Positions 1 through 4,805 of a stretch of 5,180 nt of DNA are shown in pieces; position 1 is the first letter of the stretch; every line of letters begins with the position of its first letter. The DNA lies in contig JAQGJZ010000191.1 of the NCBI GenBank assembly GCA_028290385.1, positions 1 through 5,180 of the forward strand, written 5' to 3'. The translations under genes and the position numbers were made by a program. The stretch is from Enterovirga sp. Lineage in GTDB: Bacteria; Pseudomonadota; Alphaproteobacteria; Rhizobiales; Beijerinckiaceae. The notes below the pieces were generated by a model. It did no database searches. It was not told where the DNA came from and saw nothing but the letters and a program-made list of their open reading frames with translations.

Positions 1-109
1 TTTGTACCTTGCAATTTCTGAGCTTAACCGCAGCGGACATTGCGGGGGTCTGAAACCGATCAGTCAGATGGGCGTTAGGCAATCACGACATGGCAACCTG
101 GAGCTCGTC

Positions 110-406
110 ATGGCTCTCGAGACAAGACACAACCCAAGCGGGGTAGGCCCCGAATTCGAGCTGCGCGACGACGATCGTTTCACCGGCTACGAGGTCGAGC
201 GCGAACCCTCCCATTTCGGTGCGTTCCTGATGGGCGGGATGGTCGTTGCAGGCGGGCTCCTGGCCTTCCTGTATTACGACACCGACAATCTGAACGGGCG
301 CATGAACGGCGACCTGACCACCGGCAGCATCACCCGGACCGACGTTCCGGCCGTCCCGAGCCTCAAGCTCCCGCCGGCGAACCCGGACGGCGCAGGCAAA
401 CCGTAA
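110..406 (+). CDS. Small single-pass membrane protein, function unknown
   Basis: The predicted protein has 98 residues and I do not recognise its family. An acidic and charged N-terminal part (about residues 1-35) is followed by one hydrophobic, glycine-rich membrane segment at about residues 36-56 (from HFGAFLMGG to LAFLYY). A polar, proline-rich tail follows. There is no cleavable signal peptide: the hydrophobic stretch is too far from the N-terminus. I chose the ATG at 110 because a GGAG motif (100-103) lies six bases upstream. The frame stays open to the left edge (a TTG at 2, an ATG at 68), but neither upstream start has a ribosome site and the added residues do not look like a conserved protein. 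Bases 1-109 are therefore probably a leader or promoter region, although I found no convincing promoter there. The gene converges on 443-721, with a strong hairpin between them. Confidence 0.65.
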   Translation: MALETRHNPSGVGPEFELRDDDRFTGYEVEREPSHFGAFLMGGMVVAGGLLAFLYYDTDNLNGRMNGDLTTGSITRTDVPAVPSLKLPPANPDGAGKP

Positions 407-414
407 AAGGCGAG

Positions 415-437
415 CGGCCCGGGTGTCCCCCGGGCCG
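415..437. terminator. GC-rich hairpin between convergent genes
   Basis: A perfect 9-bp stem (CGGCCCGGG at 415-423 with CCCGGGCCG at 429-437) encloses a five-base loop. It lies in the 36-bp gap between the stop of the plus-strand gene at 406 and the stop of the minus-strand gene at 443. Read on the minus strand, a run of four T (complement of 405-408) follows the stem after six bases, so it resembles a weak intrinsic terminator for the minus-strand operon. On the plus strand no T-run follows. The position suggests a shared, bidirectional terminator; this is inference from structure only. Confidence 0.6.
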
Positions 438-442
438 TCCCG

Positions 443-721
443 TCAGCGGCCGCTCAGCCGCCGGGCGCCGTAGCCGAGCGCCGCCCAGACCAGGGCCGCG
501 ACGGCCCGAACGGGGAACAGCGTCGGGCCCGACTGGGAAATCGGCGCCAGCGTCGGCAGCCCGATCGCCGTGAACGCCCAATCGACCAGCAGGGTCACGG
601 CGAAGGCCGCGATCGCCGCAATGAAGATCTTTCCCTTCTGATCGGCGCGCCACCCGAGCGTGACCGCGATGGCGATCAGAACGGGATCGAGCGCCGCCCA
701 GATCCAGACAGAAACCGGCAT
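443..721 (-). CDS. Small three-helix integral membrane protein downstream of gatA
   Basis: The predicted protein has 92 residues and is strongly hydrophobic. Three membrane helices can be read: about residues 3-22 (VWIWAALDPVLIAIAV), 31-53 (IFIAAIAAFAVTLLVDWAF) and 68-86 (LFPVRAVAALVWAALGY). A short basic loop (WRADQKGK) lies between the first two, and the C-terminus is basic (GARRLSGR), which suggests both face the cytoplasm. I do not recognise a named family. The ATG at 721 is ten bases beyond the gatA stop codon. Its ribosome site, GAGGG (complement of 729-733), overlaps that stop codon and sits in the arm of a hairpin (730-752). It is almost certainly transcribed with gatA and probably translationally coupled to it. 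A link to amidotransferase function is not implied by the sequence. Confidence 0.7.
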   Translation of the reverse strand: MPVSVWIWAALDPVLIAIAVTLGWRADQKGKIFIAAIAAFAVTLLVDWAFTAIGLPTLAPISQSGPTLFPVRAVAALVWAALGYGARRLSGR

Positions 722-729
722 TGCGGAGC

Positions 730-752
730 CCTCAGGCCCACCAGGCCTGAGG
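730..752 (-). promoter_or_regulatory. Hairpin covering gatA stop codon and next gene's ribosome site
   Basis: CCTCAGGCC (730-738) and GGCCTGAGG (744-752) form a perfect 9-bp inverted repeat around a five-base loop. In the minus-strand transcript the structure spans the last codons of gatA and its TGA (complement of 732-734). Its 3' arm ends within the GAGGG ribosome site of the downstream small membrane gene. A ribosome finishing gatA would melt the stem and expose the site. This is the usual arrangement for translational coupling, and here it is inferred from structure. Confidence 0.5.
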
Positions 753-2225
753 CAGGGTCATGCGACCCGCCGCATCCTCGATCACTTGGCCCGCGGCGAA
801 CAGCGTTTCCTCGTCGAAGGCGCGGCCGATCAGCTGCAGCCCGAGGGGCAGGCCCTGCGCATCCAGGCCGGCCGGCACGGAGATGCCCGGCAGCCCGGCC
901 ATGTTCACCGTCACGGTGAAGACGTCGTTCAGATACATCTCGACCGGATCGGCCGAGGCCTTCTCGCCGATGCCGAAGGCGGCCGATGGCGTCGCGGGTG
1001 TCAGGATCGCATCCACGCCCGCGGCGTAGACCTGCTCGAAATCGCGCTTGATGAGCGTCCGGATCTGCTGCGCCCGCACGTAATAGGCGTCGTAATACCC
1101 GGCGGAGAGCACATAGGTGCCGATCATGACGCGCCGCTTGACCTCGCGGCCGAAACCTTCCGCGCGAGAGCCCTCGTACAGGCCGATCACATCCTTCGCC
1201 GGCAGGCGGTGGCCGTAGCGGACGCCGTCATAGCGGGCGAGGTTCGACGAGGCCTCCGCGGGCGCCACGATGTAATAGGCCGGCAGCGCATACTTGGTAT
1301 GCGGGAGCGACACCTCGACGATCTCCGCGCCGGCGTCGCGCAGCCATTCGGCGCCGCGCGCCCAAAGCGCCTCGATCTCGGCCGGGGTGCCCTCCAGCCG
1401 GTACTCCTTCGGAATCCCGATCTTCAGGCCCTTCACGCCCCGTCCGACGGCGGCCTCGAAATCCGGGACGGCGATGTCGGCCGATGTCGTGTCCTTCGGA
1501 TCGTGACCGGCCATCGAGCGCAGGAGAATGGCGTTGTCGCGCACGGTGCGGGCGATCGGCCCGGCCTGATCGAGCGAGGACGCGAAGGCGACGACGCCCC
1601 ACCGCGAGCAGCGGCCGTAGGTTGGCTTGATGCCAACGGTGCCGGTGAAGGCCGCCGGCTGGCGGATCGAGCCACCGGTGTCCGTGGCCGTGGCGCCGAG
1701 GCACAGATGCGCCGCGACGGCGGCAGCCGAACCGCCGGACGAGCCGCCCGGCACCAGCTGCGTTGCGGCCGCGCCCTCGGCGCCCTGGCGGCGCCAGGGC
1801 GAGACGACCGGCCCGAAGCACGAGGTCTCGTTCGACGAGCCCATGGCGAACTCGTCGTTGTTGAGCTTGCCCAGCATCACGGCGCCATCGCGCCAGAGAT
1901 TGGCCGTGACGGTCGACTCGTAGCGCGGCGTGAACTCGCCGAGGATCCGGCTGCAGGCCGTGGTCCGCACGCCTTCCGTGCAAAACAGGTCCTTGATGCC
2001 GAGCGGAATGCCTTCCAGCGCCCCGCCCTCGCCGCGCGCGAGCCTGGCATCACTCTGGGCCGCCGCTTCGAGCGCCCGCTCGGGCGTCTCGAGCACATAG
2101 GCGTTCAGCGCCCGCGCGCTTTCGACGGCGGCGACATGCGCCTGCGTCAGTTCGGTCGCCGAGACCTTGCCGGCCTTCAAGGCGTCGCGGGCCTCCGCGA
2201 GGGTGAGATGGGTCAGATCGCTCAT
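732..2225 (-). CDS. gatA: Asp-tRNA(Asn)/Glu-tRNA(Gln) amidotransferase subunit A
   Basis: GatA is the glutaminase subunit of the cytoplasmic GatCAB complex. It hydrolyses glutamine and passes ammonia to GatB, which amidates mischarged Glu-tRNA(Gln) and, where needed, Asp-tRNA(Asn). The 497-residue protein has normal family length and a complete amidase-signature core: Lys78 in GIKDL, the Ser162-Ser163 pair in PGGSSGGS, and the nucleophile Ser186 in [10 protein letters not shown]. Ser162 to Ser186 keeps the family spacing of 24 residues. Lys78 to Ser162 is 84 residues, about nine more than I recall for the Staphylococcus aureus enzyme, because of an Ala/Gly-rich insertion after PWRR. I start at [12 protein letters not shown] (ATG at 2225), which matches the usual alphaproteobacterial N-terminus. 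An in-frame ATG two codons upstream (2231) is possible, and neither has a clear ribosome site. It follows gatC after 71 bp, and gatB is not in this window. Confidence 0.97.
   Translation of the reverse strand: MSDLTHLTLAEARDALKAGKVSATELTQAHVAAVESARALNAYVLETPERALEAAAQSDARLARGEGGALEGIPLGIKDLFCTEGVRTTACSRILGEFTPRYESTVTANLWRDGAVMLGKLNNDEFAMGSSNETSCFGPVVSPWRRQGAEGAAATQLVPGGSSGGSAAAVAAHLCLGATATDTGGSIRQPAAFTGTVGIKPTYGRCSRWGVVAFASSLDQAGPIARTVRDNAILLRSMAGHDPKDTTSADIAVPDFEAAVGRGVKGLKIGIPKEYRLEGTPAEIEALWARGAEWLRDAGAEIVEVSLPHTKYALPAYYIVAPAEASSNLARYDGVRYGHRLPAKDVIGLYEGSRAEGFGREVKRRVMIGTYVLSAGYYDAYYVRAQQIRTLIKRDFEQVYAAGVDAILTPATPSAAFGIGEKASADPVEMYLNDVFTVTVNMAGLPGISVPAGLDAQGLPLGLQLIGRAFDEETLFAAGQVIEDAAGRMTLPQAWWA
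1781..1801. repeat. GC-rich palindrome inside the gatA insertion
   Basis: CGCCCTGGCG (1781-1790) and CGCCAGGGCG (1792-1801) are perfect inverted copies around one central base. A realistic hairpin would have an 8-9 bp stem and a 3-5 base loop. It encodes the PWRRQGA stretch of GatA and lies at the start of the stretch where this protein is longer than the Gram-positive enzyme. It may be chance in a high-GC gene, or the trace of a small palindromic insertion. It does not interrupt the reading frame. Confidence 0.45.
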
Positions 2226-2235
2226 GGGCATGTCA

Positions 2236-2251
2236 GGCCGGGCAGCCGGCC
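2236..2251 (-). promoter_or_regulatory. Hairpin just upstream of gatA start, in the gatC-gatA spacer
   Basis: GGCCGG (2236-2241) and CCGGCC (2246-2251) form a 6-bp GC-only stem with a four-base loop. It ends ten bases before the gatA ATG at 2225, where a ribosome site would normally be, and no Shine-Dalgarno match is seen there. A second small stem (GCCGG at 2284-2288 with CCGGC at 2292-2296, three-base loop) directly follows the gatC stop. Together they occupy much of the 71-bp spacer. They could protect the transcript end, stall transcription or tune gatA translation relative to gatC. No function is shown by the sequence alone. Confidence 0.35.
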
Positions 2252-2296
2252 ACTCGCAACGAGGTTTCGCGGACGTATCGGGAGCCGGAAGCCGGC

Positions 2297-2584
2297 CTAT
2301 TCGACCACTTTCGGGACGACGAAGAAGCCGTCCTCGGAGGCCGGCGCATTGGCCAGAATGGCGGCGACGTTGCCGCCGTCGGTCACGACGTCGCACCGCA
2401 TCTTCATCGCCATGGGCGTGACGGAGGTCATCGGCTCGACGCCGTCAACGTCGACCTCGTTCAGCTGCTCGACGAAGGACAGGATGGCGTTCAGCTCGTC
2501 CTGCATTTGCGGCACGTCCGCATCGTCGAGCCGGATGCGGGCAAGACGCGCGATCCGGCGGACAGTCGCCTGGTCGACCGACAT
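2297..2584 (-). CDS. gatC: Asp-tRNA(Asn)/Glu-tRNA(Gln) amidotransferase subunit C
   Basis: GatC is the small subunit of GatCAB. It wraps around the GatA-GatB interface and stabilises the complex. The protein has 95 residues, the normal length. It has the family hallmarks: an N-terminal helix with [12 protein letters not shown] (about residues 8-19), the [20 protein letters not shown] segment (about 32-51), and a C-terminal part with [11 protein letters not shown] and a final [19 protein letters not shown] motif that docks on GatA. The ATG at 2584 is preceded by GAGGA (complement of 2589-2593) about four bases away, and the next upstream ORF ends at 2654. The gene ends with TAG. A sigma-70-type promoter lies about 30 bases upstream, so this is probably the first gene of the gatC-gatA-small membrane protein unit. 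Confidence 0.96.
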   Translation of the reverse strand: MSVDQATVRRIARLARIRLDDADVPQMQDELNAILSFVEQLNEVDVDGVEPMTSVTPMAMKMRCDVVTDGGNVAAILANAPASEDGFFVVPKVVE

Positions 2585-2614
2585 GATTTCCTCGGAATGG
2601 CGGTAATGGCGCGC

Positions 2615-2643
2615 CTATAGCACCGCCGCTCCGGCCCGGACAA
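2615..2643 (-). promoter_or_regulatory. Sigma-70-type promoter for gatCA
   Basis: Read on the minus strand there is a -35 element TTGTCC (complement of 2638-2643), a 17-base spacer, and a -10 element CTATAG (2615-2620). This agrees well with alphaproteobacterial housekeeping promoters, which favour TTG at -35 and CTAT-like -10 boxes. The predicted start of transcription near 2608 would give a leader of about 24 bases containing the gatC ribosome site. The promoter lies wholly in the 69-bp gap between gatC and the preceding gene. Confidence 0.6.
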
Positions 2644-2653
2644 CCGAACCGGT

Positions 2654-3085
2654 TCAGGTCACGATGGTGTGGAAGCTCGACGGCGCCGGCACCACGATCA
2701 CCTTCTGGTAGCCGTGCATGCGGCCGCTCCAGAATGCGCCCGCGACGGTCGCGGCCAGGATCATCAGGAAGACCAGATCGCGCCACAGCGCGCGCTTGTC
2801 GGGCGCGTTGTCGTTGGCGAAGCGACGGGGCAGCGGCCGGATCGGATAGACCGGGATGCCACCCGTACGGCGGGAGCCGATCGACACGAAGGCCGATCCC
2901 GGCACCCGCCTCGGGAGCCCGCGCTTCGGCACCTCGATGAGCACCAGATCCGCGCGCGATGTCCTCGGCGATGGCGCCAGAAGGGTCTCGAGGTCGAGCT
3001 GCTGCCAGCCGCCCTCGCGACCATCGCTGTCCATCAAGGCGAGGCCCTGACGCGACTCGCCTCCCGCGTCCTCGATGCCACCCAT
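2654..3085 (-). CDS. Hypothetical protein with one C-terminal membrane helix
   Basis: The predicted protein has up to 143 residues and I do not recognise its family. The first 100 residues are soluble-looking, with a hydrophobic strand-like stretch ADLVLIEVPKRG (about 45-56) and a basic proline-rich part PVYPIRPLPRRF (about 78-89). A single membrane helix follows at about 103-120 (LVFLMILAATVAGAFWSG), then a 23-residue tail. The positive charge before the helix suggests the large N-terminal part is cytoplasmic, making it tail-anchored-like. The start is uncertain. The ATG at 3085 has only a distant GGGG, and an in-frame ATG at 3034 would give 126 residues. It lies between the hydrolase and gatC on the same strand, 100 bp after the hydrolase, with a CtrA-like site just upstream. 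Frame length, composition and strand agreement support a real gene. Confidence 0.65.
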   Translation of the reverse strand: MGGIEDAGGESRQGLALMDSDGREGGWQQLDLETLLAPSPRTSRADLVLIEVPKRGLPRRVPGSAFVSIGSRRTGGIPVYPIRPLPRRFANDNAPDKRALWRDLVFLMILAATVAGAFWSGRMHGYQKVIVVPAPSSFHTIVT

Positions 3086-3105
3086 TTGGCCAAACCCCGG
3101 CTACG

Positions 3106-3122
3106 GTTAACAAACCGTAAAC
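3106..3122 (-). promoter_or_regulatory. CtrA-like box upstream of the hypothetical membrane gene
   Basis: On the minus strand TTTA, seven bases, then TTAAC (complement of 3106-3121) match the CtrA consensus TTAA-N7-TTAAC at eight of nine positions. The plus-strand reading also matches at eight of nine (TTAA at 3107-3110, TAAAC at 3118-3122). The site coincides with a 7-bp inverted repeat, TACGGTT (3102-3108) and AACCGTA (3113-3119). It lies about 20 bases before the ATG at 3085, in an AT-richer patch of an otherwise GC-rich region. CtrA is the cell-cycle response regulator of alphaproteobacteria; its binding here is inference. Confidence 0.35.
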
Positions 3123-3185
3123 GCTTTTATGCCACTTGGAGCGAGCGCGAGTCACCCCGACTTTTGGGTGCGAGTGGGATCAGGG

Positions 3186-3893
3186 TTAACCCGCGCGGAG
3201 CGTGACCGCCGTGCCCACATGCGGCGTGATCACCTGCATCCCGCTGCCCTCCATGGCGGCGACGAACGCGTCGGCGTTGGGCGCAATGATCGGGAACGAG
3301 CCGAAGTGGCACGGAATGACGGCCTTCGGCTGGAAGAAGCGCTTCACCGCATAGGCGGCACGGGCAGGCCCCATCGTGAAGCGATCGCCGACCGGCACGA
3401 GGAGCACGTCCGGGCGGTGCAGCTCCTGGATGATCTCCATTTCCATGAAGAGGTCGGTGTCCCCCATGTGGTACACGGTGGGCTCGCCGGCCGCGGTAAG
3501 GATCAGCCCGTGGGGGTTGCCGAGCGGCGTGAAGACCTCGCCGTCGATCATGGTCGAGCTATGGTCGGCGCGAACCATGGTCACCTCGAAGCCGGCCTGG
3601 TCGGTGGTGCCGCCAGAATTCATCGGCTCGATCGACGACACGCCGCGGTTCGCCAGCCACATGCAGATCTCGAAATTCGCCACCACCTTGGCGCCGGTCC
3701 GCTTGGCAATGTCGATCGTGTCGCCGATGTGATCCGAGTGCCCATGCGTGAGGAGGATGTGCGTCGCGCCCTGCCCGGCCGCTTCGGCGTCACCGGAAAA
3801 TCCGGGATTGCCGGACAGGAAGGGATCGATGAGCACCACCTTGTCTGCGAATTCGAGACGGAAGGCGGAATGACCGAACCAAGTGAGTCTCAT
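3186..3893 (-). CDS. UPF0173 metal-dependent hydrolase (metallo-beta-lactamase fold)
   Basis: This 235-residue protein belongs to the UPF0173 branch of the metallo-beta-lactamase superfamily, conserved cytoplasmic enzymes with no settled substrate. The N-terminus [14 protein letters not shown] and the [10 protein letters not shown] motif (about 21-30) are typical. All metal-site motifs are present: THGHSDH with His50, His52, Asp54 and His55; ADHSS with His111; HMGDTD with Asp145; and PCHFG with His196. The length fits the family. I start at the ATG at 3893 because it gives the family N-terminus and has GGAG about ten bases upstream. An upstream ATG at 3920 would add nine atypical residues without a ribosome site. 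The TAA stop sits in the palindrome GGGTTAACCC (3183-3192). The gene diverges from ruvX and may be the first gene of the minus-strand run. Confidence 0.92.
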   Translation of the reverse strand: MRLTWFGHSAFRLEFADKVVLIDPFLSGNPGFSGDAEAAGQGATHILLTHGHSDHIGDTIDIAKRTGAKVVANFEICMWLANRGVSSIEPMNSGGTTDQAGFEVTMVRADHSSTMIDGEVFTPLGNPHGLILTAAGEPTVYHMGDTDLFMEMEIIQELHRPDVLLVPVGDRFTMGPARAAYAVKRFFQPKAVIPCHFGSFPIIAPNADAFVAAMEGSGMQVITPHVGTAVTLRAG

Positions 3894-3928
3894 GGGCGTG
3901 CATCTCCGTTTGCCGCCCATTCAAATAC

Positions 3929-3970
3929 CGGCCCGGCGACCGGGCTGAAAGGCGGTCTGGCGTTTCAGCC
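3929..3970. promoter_or_regulatory. Two overlapping inverted repeats in the hydrolase/ruvX divergent spacer
   Basis: Two structures share bases 3943-3947. The first is GCCCGG (3931-3936) with CCGGGC (3940-3945), a three-base loop, extended by one G-U and one C-G pair to 3929-3947. The second is GGCTGAAA (3943-3950) with TTTCAGCC (3963-3970), perfect 8-bp arms separated by 12 bases. The second has the look of a dimeric repressor operator. If transcribed toward ruvX, the two folds would be mutually exclusive in its leader. No convincing -35/-10 pair for either gene was found in this spacer (3894-3991). Confidence 0.4.
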
Positions 3971-3991
3971 TGCGCCGTGCGGACAACCCGA

Positions 3992-4489
3992 ATGATCGCC
4001 CTCGACCCGACGCTCGCCACGCTGGCCGCCCTGCCCCGCGGCCACCGCCTTCTCGGCCTCGATGTCGGGACCAAGACGATCGGCCTTGCGATGTCCGACG
4101 TGGAGCGGAGCCTCGCGACGCCGCTGGAGACGATCGCGCGCGGCAAGTTCAGCGCGGACGCCGAGCGTATCCGCAGCCTCGTGGAGCGTTACAGCATCGG
4201 AGGGCTCGTGGCCGGCCTGCCGGTCAACATGGACGGCACGGAAGGCCCCCGCGCGCAGGCGACGCGGGCGTTCATGCGCAACCTGTGCCGTCTCGTTCCC
4301 CTCCCGCACGCGTTCTGGGACGAACGCCTGTCCACGGCGGCGGTGCAGCGCTCGTTGATCGCGGCCGACGCATCGCGGGCCAAGCGGGCCGAGGTCGTCG
4401 ACCGGATGGCGGCGGCCTACATCCTGCAAGGCGCGCTCGACCGGATCCGGGTCTCACGCGAGGACAGCACAACCGAAGATCGGTATTGA
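3992..4489 (+). CDS. ruvX: YqgF/RuvX-family putative pre-16S rRNA nuclease / Holliday junction resolvase
   Basis: This 165-residue protein has the RNase H-like fold of the YqgF (RuvX) family. Members have been linked to maturation of the 16S rRNA 5' end in Escherichia coli and to Holliday junction cleavage in other bacteria. The motifs are complete: LLGLDVGTKTIGLAMSD (about 20-36) with catalytic Asp24, LVAGLPVNMDGTEGPRA (72-88), WDERLST (109-115) with Glu111, and VDRMAAAYILQ (136-146) with Asp137. The length is slightly above the usual 140-160 because of a roughly 18-residue N-terminal extension, common in alphaproteobacterial members. I prefer the ATG at 3992; a GTG at 3977 would add five residues, and neither has a strong ribosome site. 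It is divergent from the hydrolase and followed by a small gene on the same strand. Confidence 0.93.
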   Translation: MIALDPTLATLAALPRGHRLLGLDVGTKTIGLAMSDVERSLATPLETIARGKFSADAERIRSLVERYSIGGLVAGLPVNMDGTEGPRAQATRAFMRNLCRLVPLPHAFWDERLSTAAVQRSLIAADASRAKRAEVVDRMAAAYILQGALDRIRVSREDSTTEDRY

Positions 4490-4525
4490 TGGCGTTGCGC
4501 TATTCTAGGGTTGTGTGTAGCTTTA

Positions 4526-4544
4526 CTCGCCCAGGGTAGGCGAG
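4526..4544 (+). promoter_or_regulatory. Small hairpin in the ruvX-downstream spacer
   Basis: CTCGCC (4526-4531) and GGCGAG (4539-4544) form a 6-bp stem with a seven-base loop, ending nine bases before the ATG at 4554. No T-run follows, so it is unlikely to terminate ruvX transcription. Its 3' arm, GGCGAG, is also the best ribosome-site candidate for the next gene, so the stem could hide it. The 64-bp spacer (4490-4553) is less GC-rich than its surroundings, but no clear promoter was seen. Confidence 0.3.
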
Positions 4545-4553
4545 CACAGACGA

Positions 4554-4802
4554 ATGAAGATGTCCGAAGATGTCCCGAAGCGGCGCGCCAGCGCGGATTT
4601 GGGTGTCGTCGAACCGAAACCCGAGGCGGCGCCGGCCATTCGGCCCGAGAGCGCAGCCGCCTACATCGCCGATATGGCGACCGAACTGGCAGGCCTAGCG
4701 CGCGCATCCCGGCTCGACATCCTGGCCTACCTTCTCGACATCGCGCAGCTCGAAGCCGCGAATGTCTCGCGCCGGCTCGCACGCCAGACCCTGGCGCGCT
4801 GA
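4554..4802 (+). CDS. Small helical protein of unknown function
   Basis: The predicted protein has 82 residues. The first 30 are polar and proline-rich and look disordered. The rest reads as two amphipathic helices: about residues 33-51 (SAAAYIADMATELAGLARA) and 53-78 (from RLDILAYLLDI to SRRLAR). This AYIADM...LAYLLDIAQLEA pattern resembles short uncharacterised proteins that I recall as widespread in alphaproteobacteria, but I cannot name a family. There is no signal peptide, membrane segment or DNA-binding motif. The ATG at 4554 is preceded by GGCGAG (4539-4544); an in-frame ATG at 4560 would remove two residues. It is downstream of ruvX on the same strand, 64 bp away. Its stop codon is three bases from the end of the convergent dprA. 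Strand, frame length and composition support a real gene. Confidence 0.65.
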   Translation: MKMSEDVPKRRASADLGVVEPKPEAAPAIRPESAAAYIADMATELAGLARASRLDILAYLLDIAQLEAANVSRRLARQTLAR

Positions 4803-4805
4803 AGC

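Noticed and set aside
2..109. N-terminal extension of the first small membrane protein to a TTG at 2
   Set aside because: The ATG at 110 has a GGAG six bases upstream, while the upstream starts have none. The extra residues do not look protein-like and the region is less GC-rich, as expected for a leader.
660..2606. A 648-codon plus-strand open frame antisense to gatA and gatC
   Set aside because: It is the mirror of strongly conserved gatA and gatC in high-GC DNA. Its translation is rich in Arg, Gly and Ala, matches no recognisable family, and its start lies inside another gene.
2646..2655. Perfect 10-bp palindrome GAACCGGTTC after the hypothetical membrane gene's stop codon
   Set aside because: It has no loop of its own and no T-run, overlaps the stop codon, and a palindrome of this length is expected by chance at intervals in such DNA. 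It could not be supported as an operator or terminator.
2445..3155. A 236-codon minus-strand frame overlapping gatC and the hypothetical membrane gene
   Set aside because: It overlaps gatC out of frame, has the Arg/Pro/Gly-rich composition of a shadow frame, and shows no domain.
3153..3170. Possible terminator after the hydrolase (CACCC at 3153-3157 with GGGTG at 3166-3170)
   Set aside because: The stem is only five pairs around an eight-base loop with no T-run on the minus strand, too weak to call.
3129..3995. A 288-codon plus-strand open frame antisense to the metal-dependent hydrolase
   Set aside because: The opposite strand encodes a complete UPF0173 hydrolase with all metal ligands. 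The antisense product is His/Arg-rich and has no recognisable motif.
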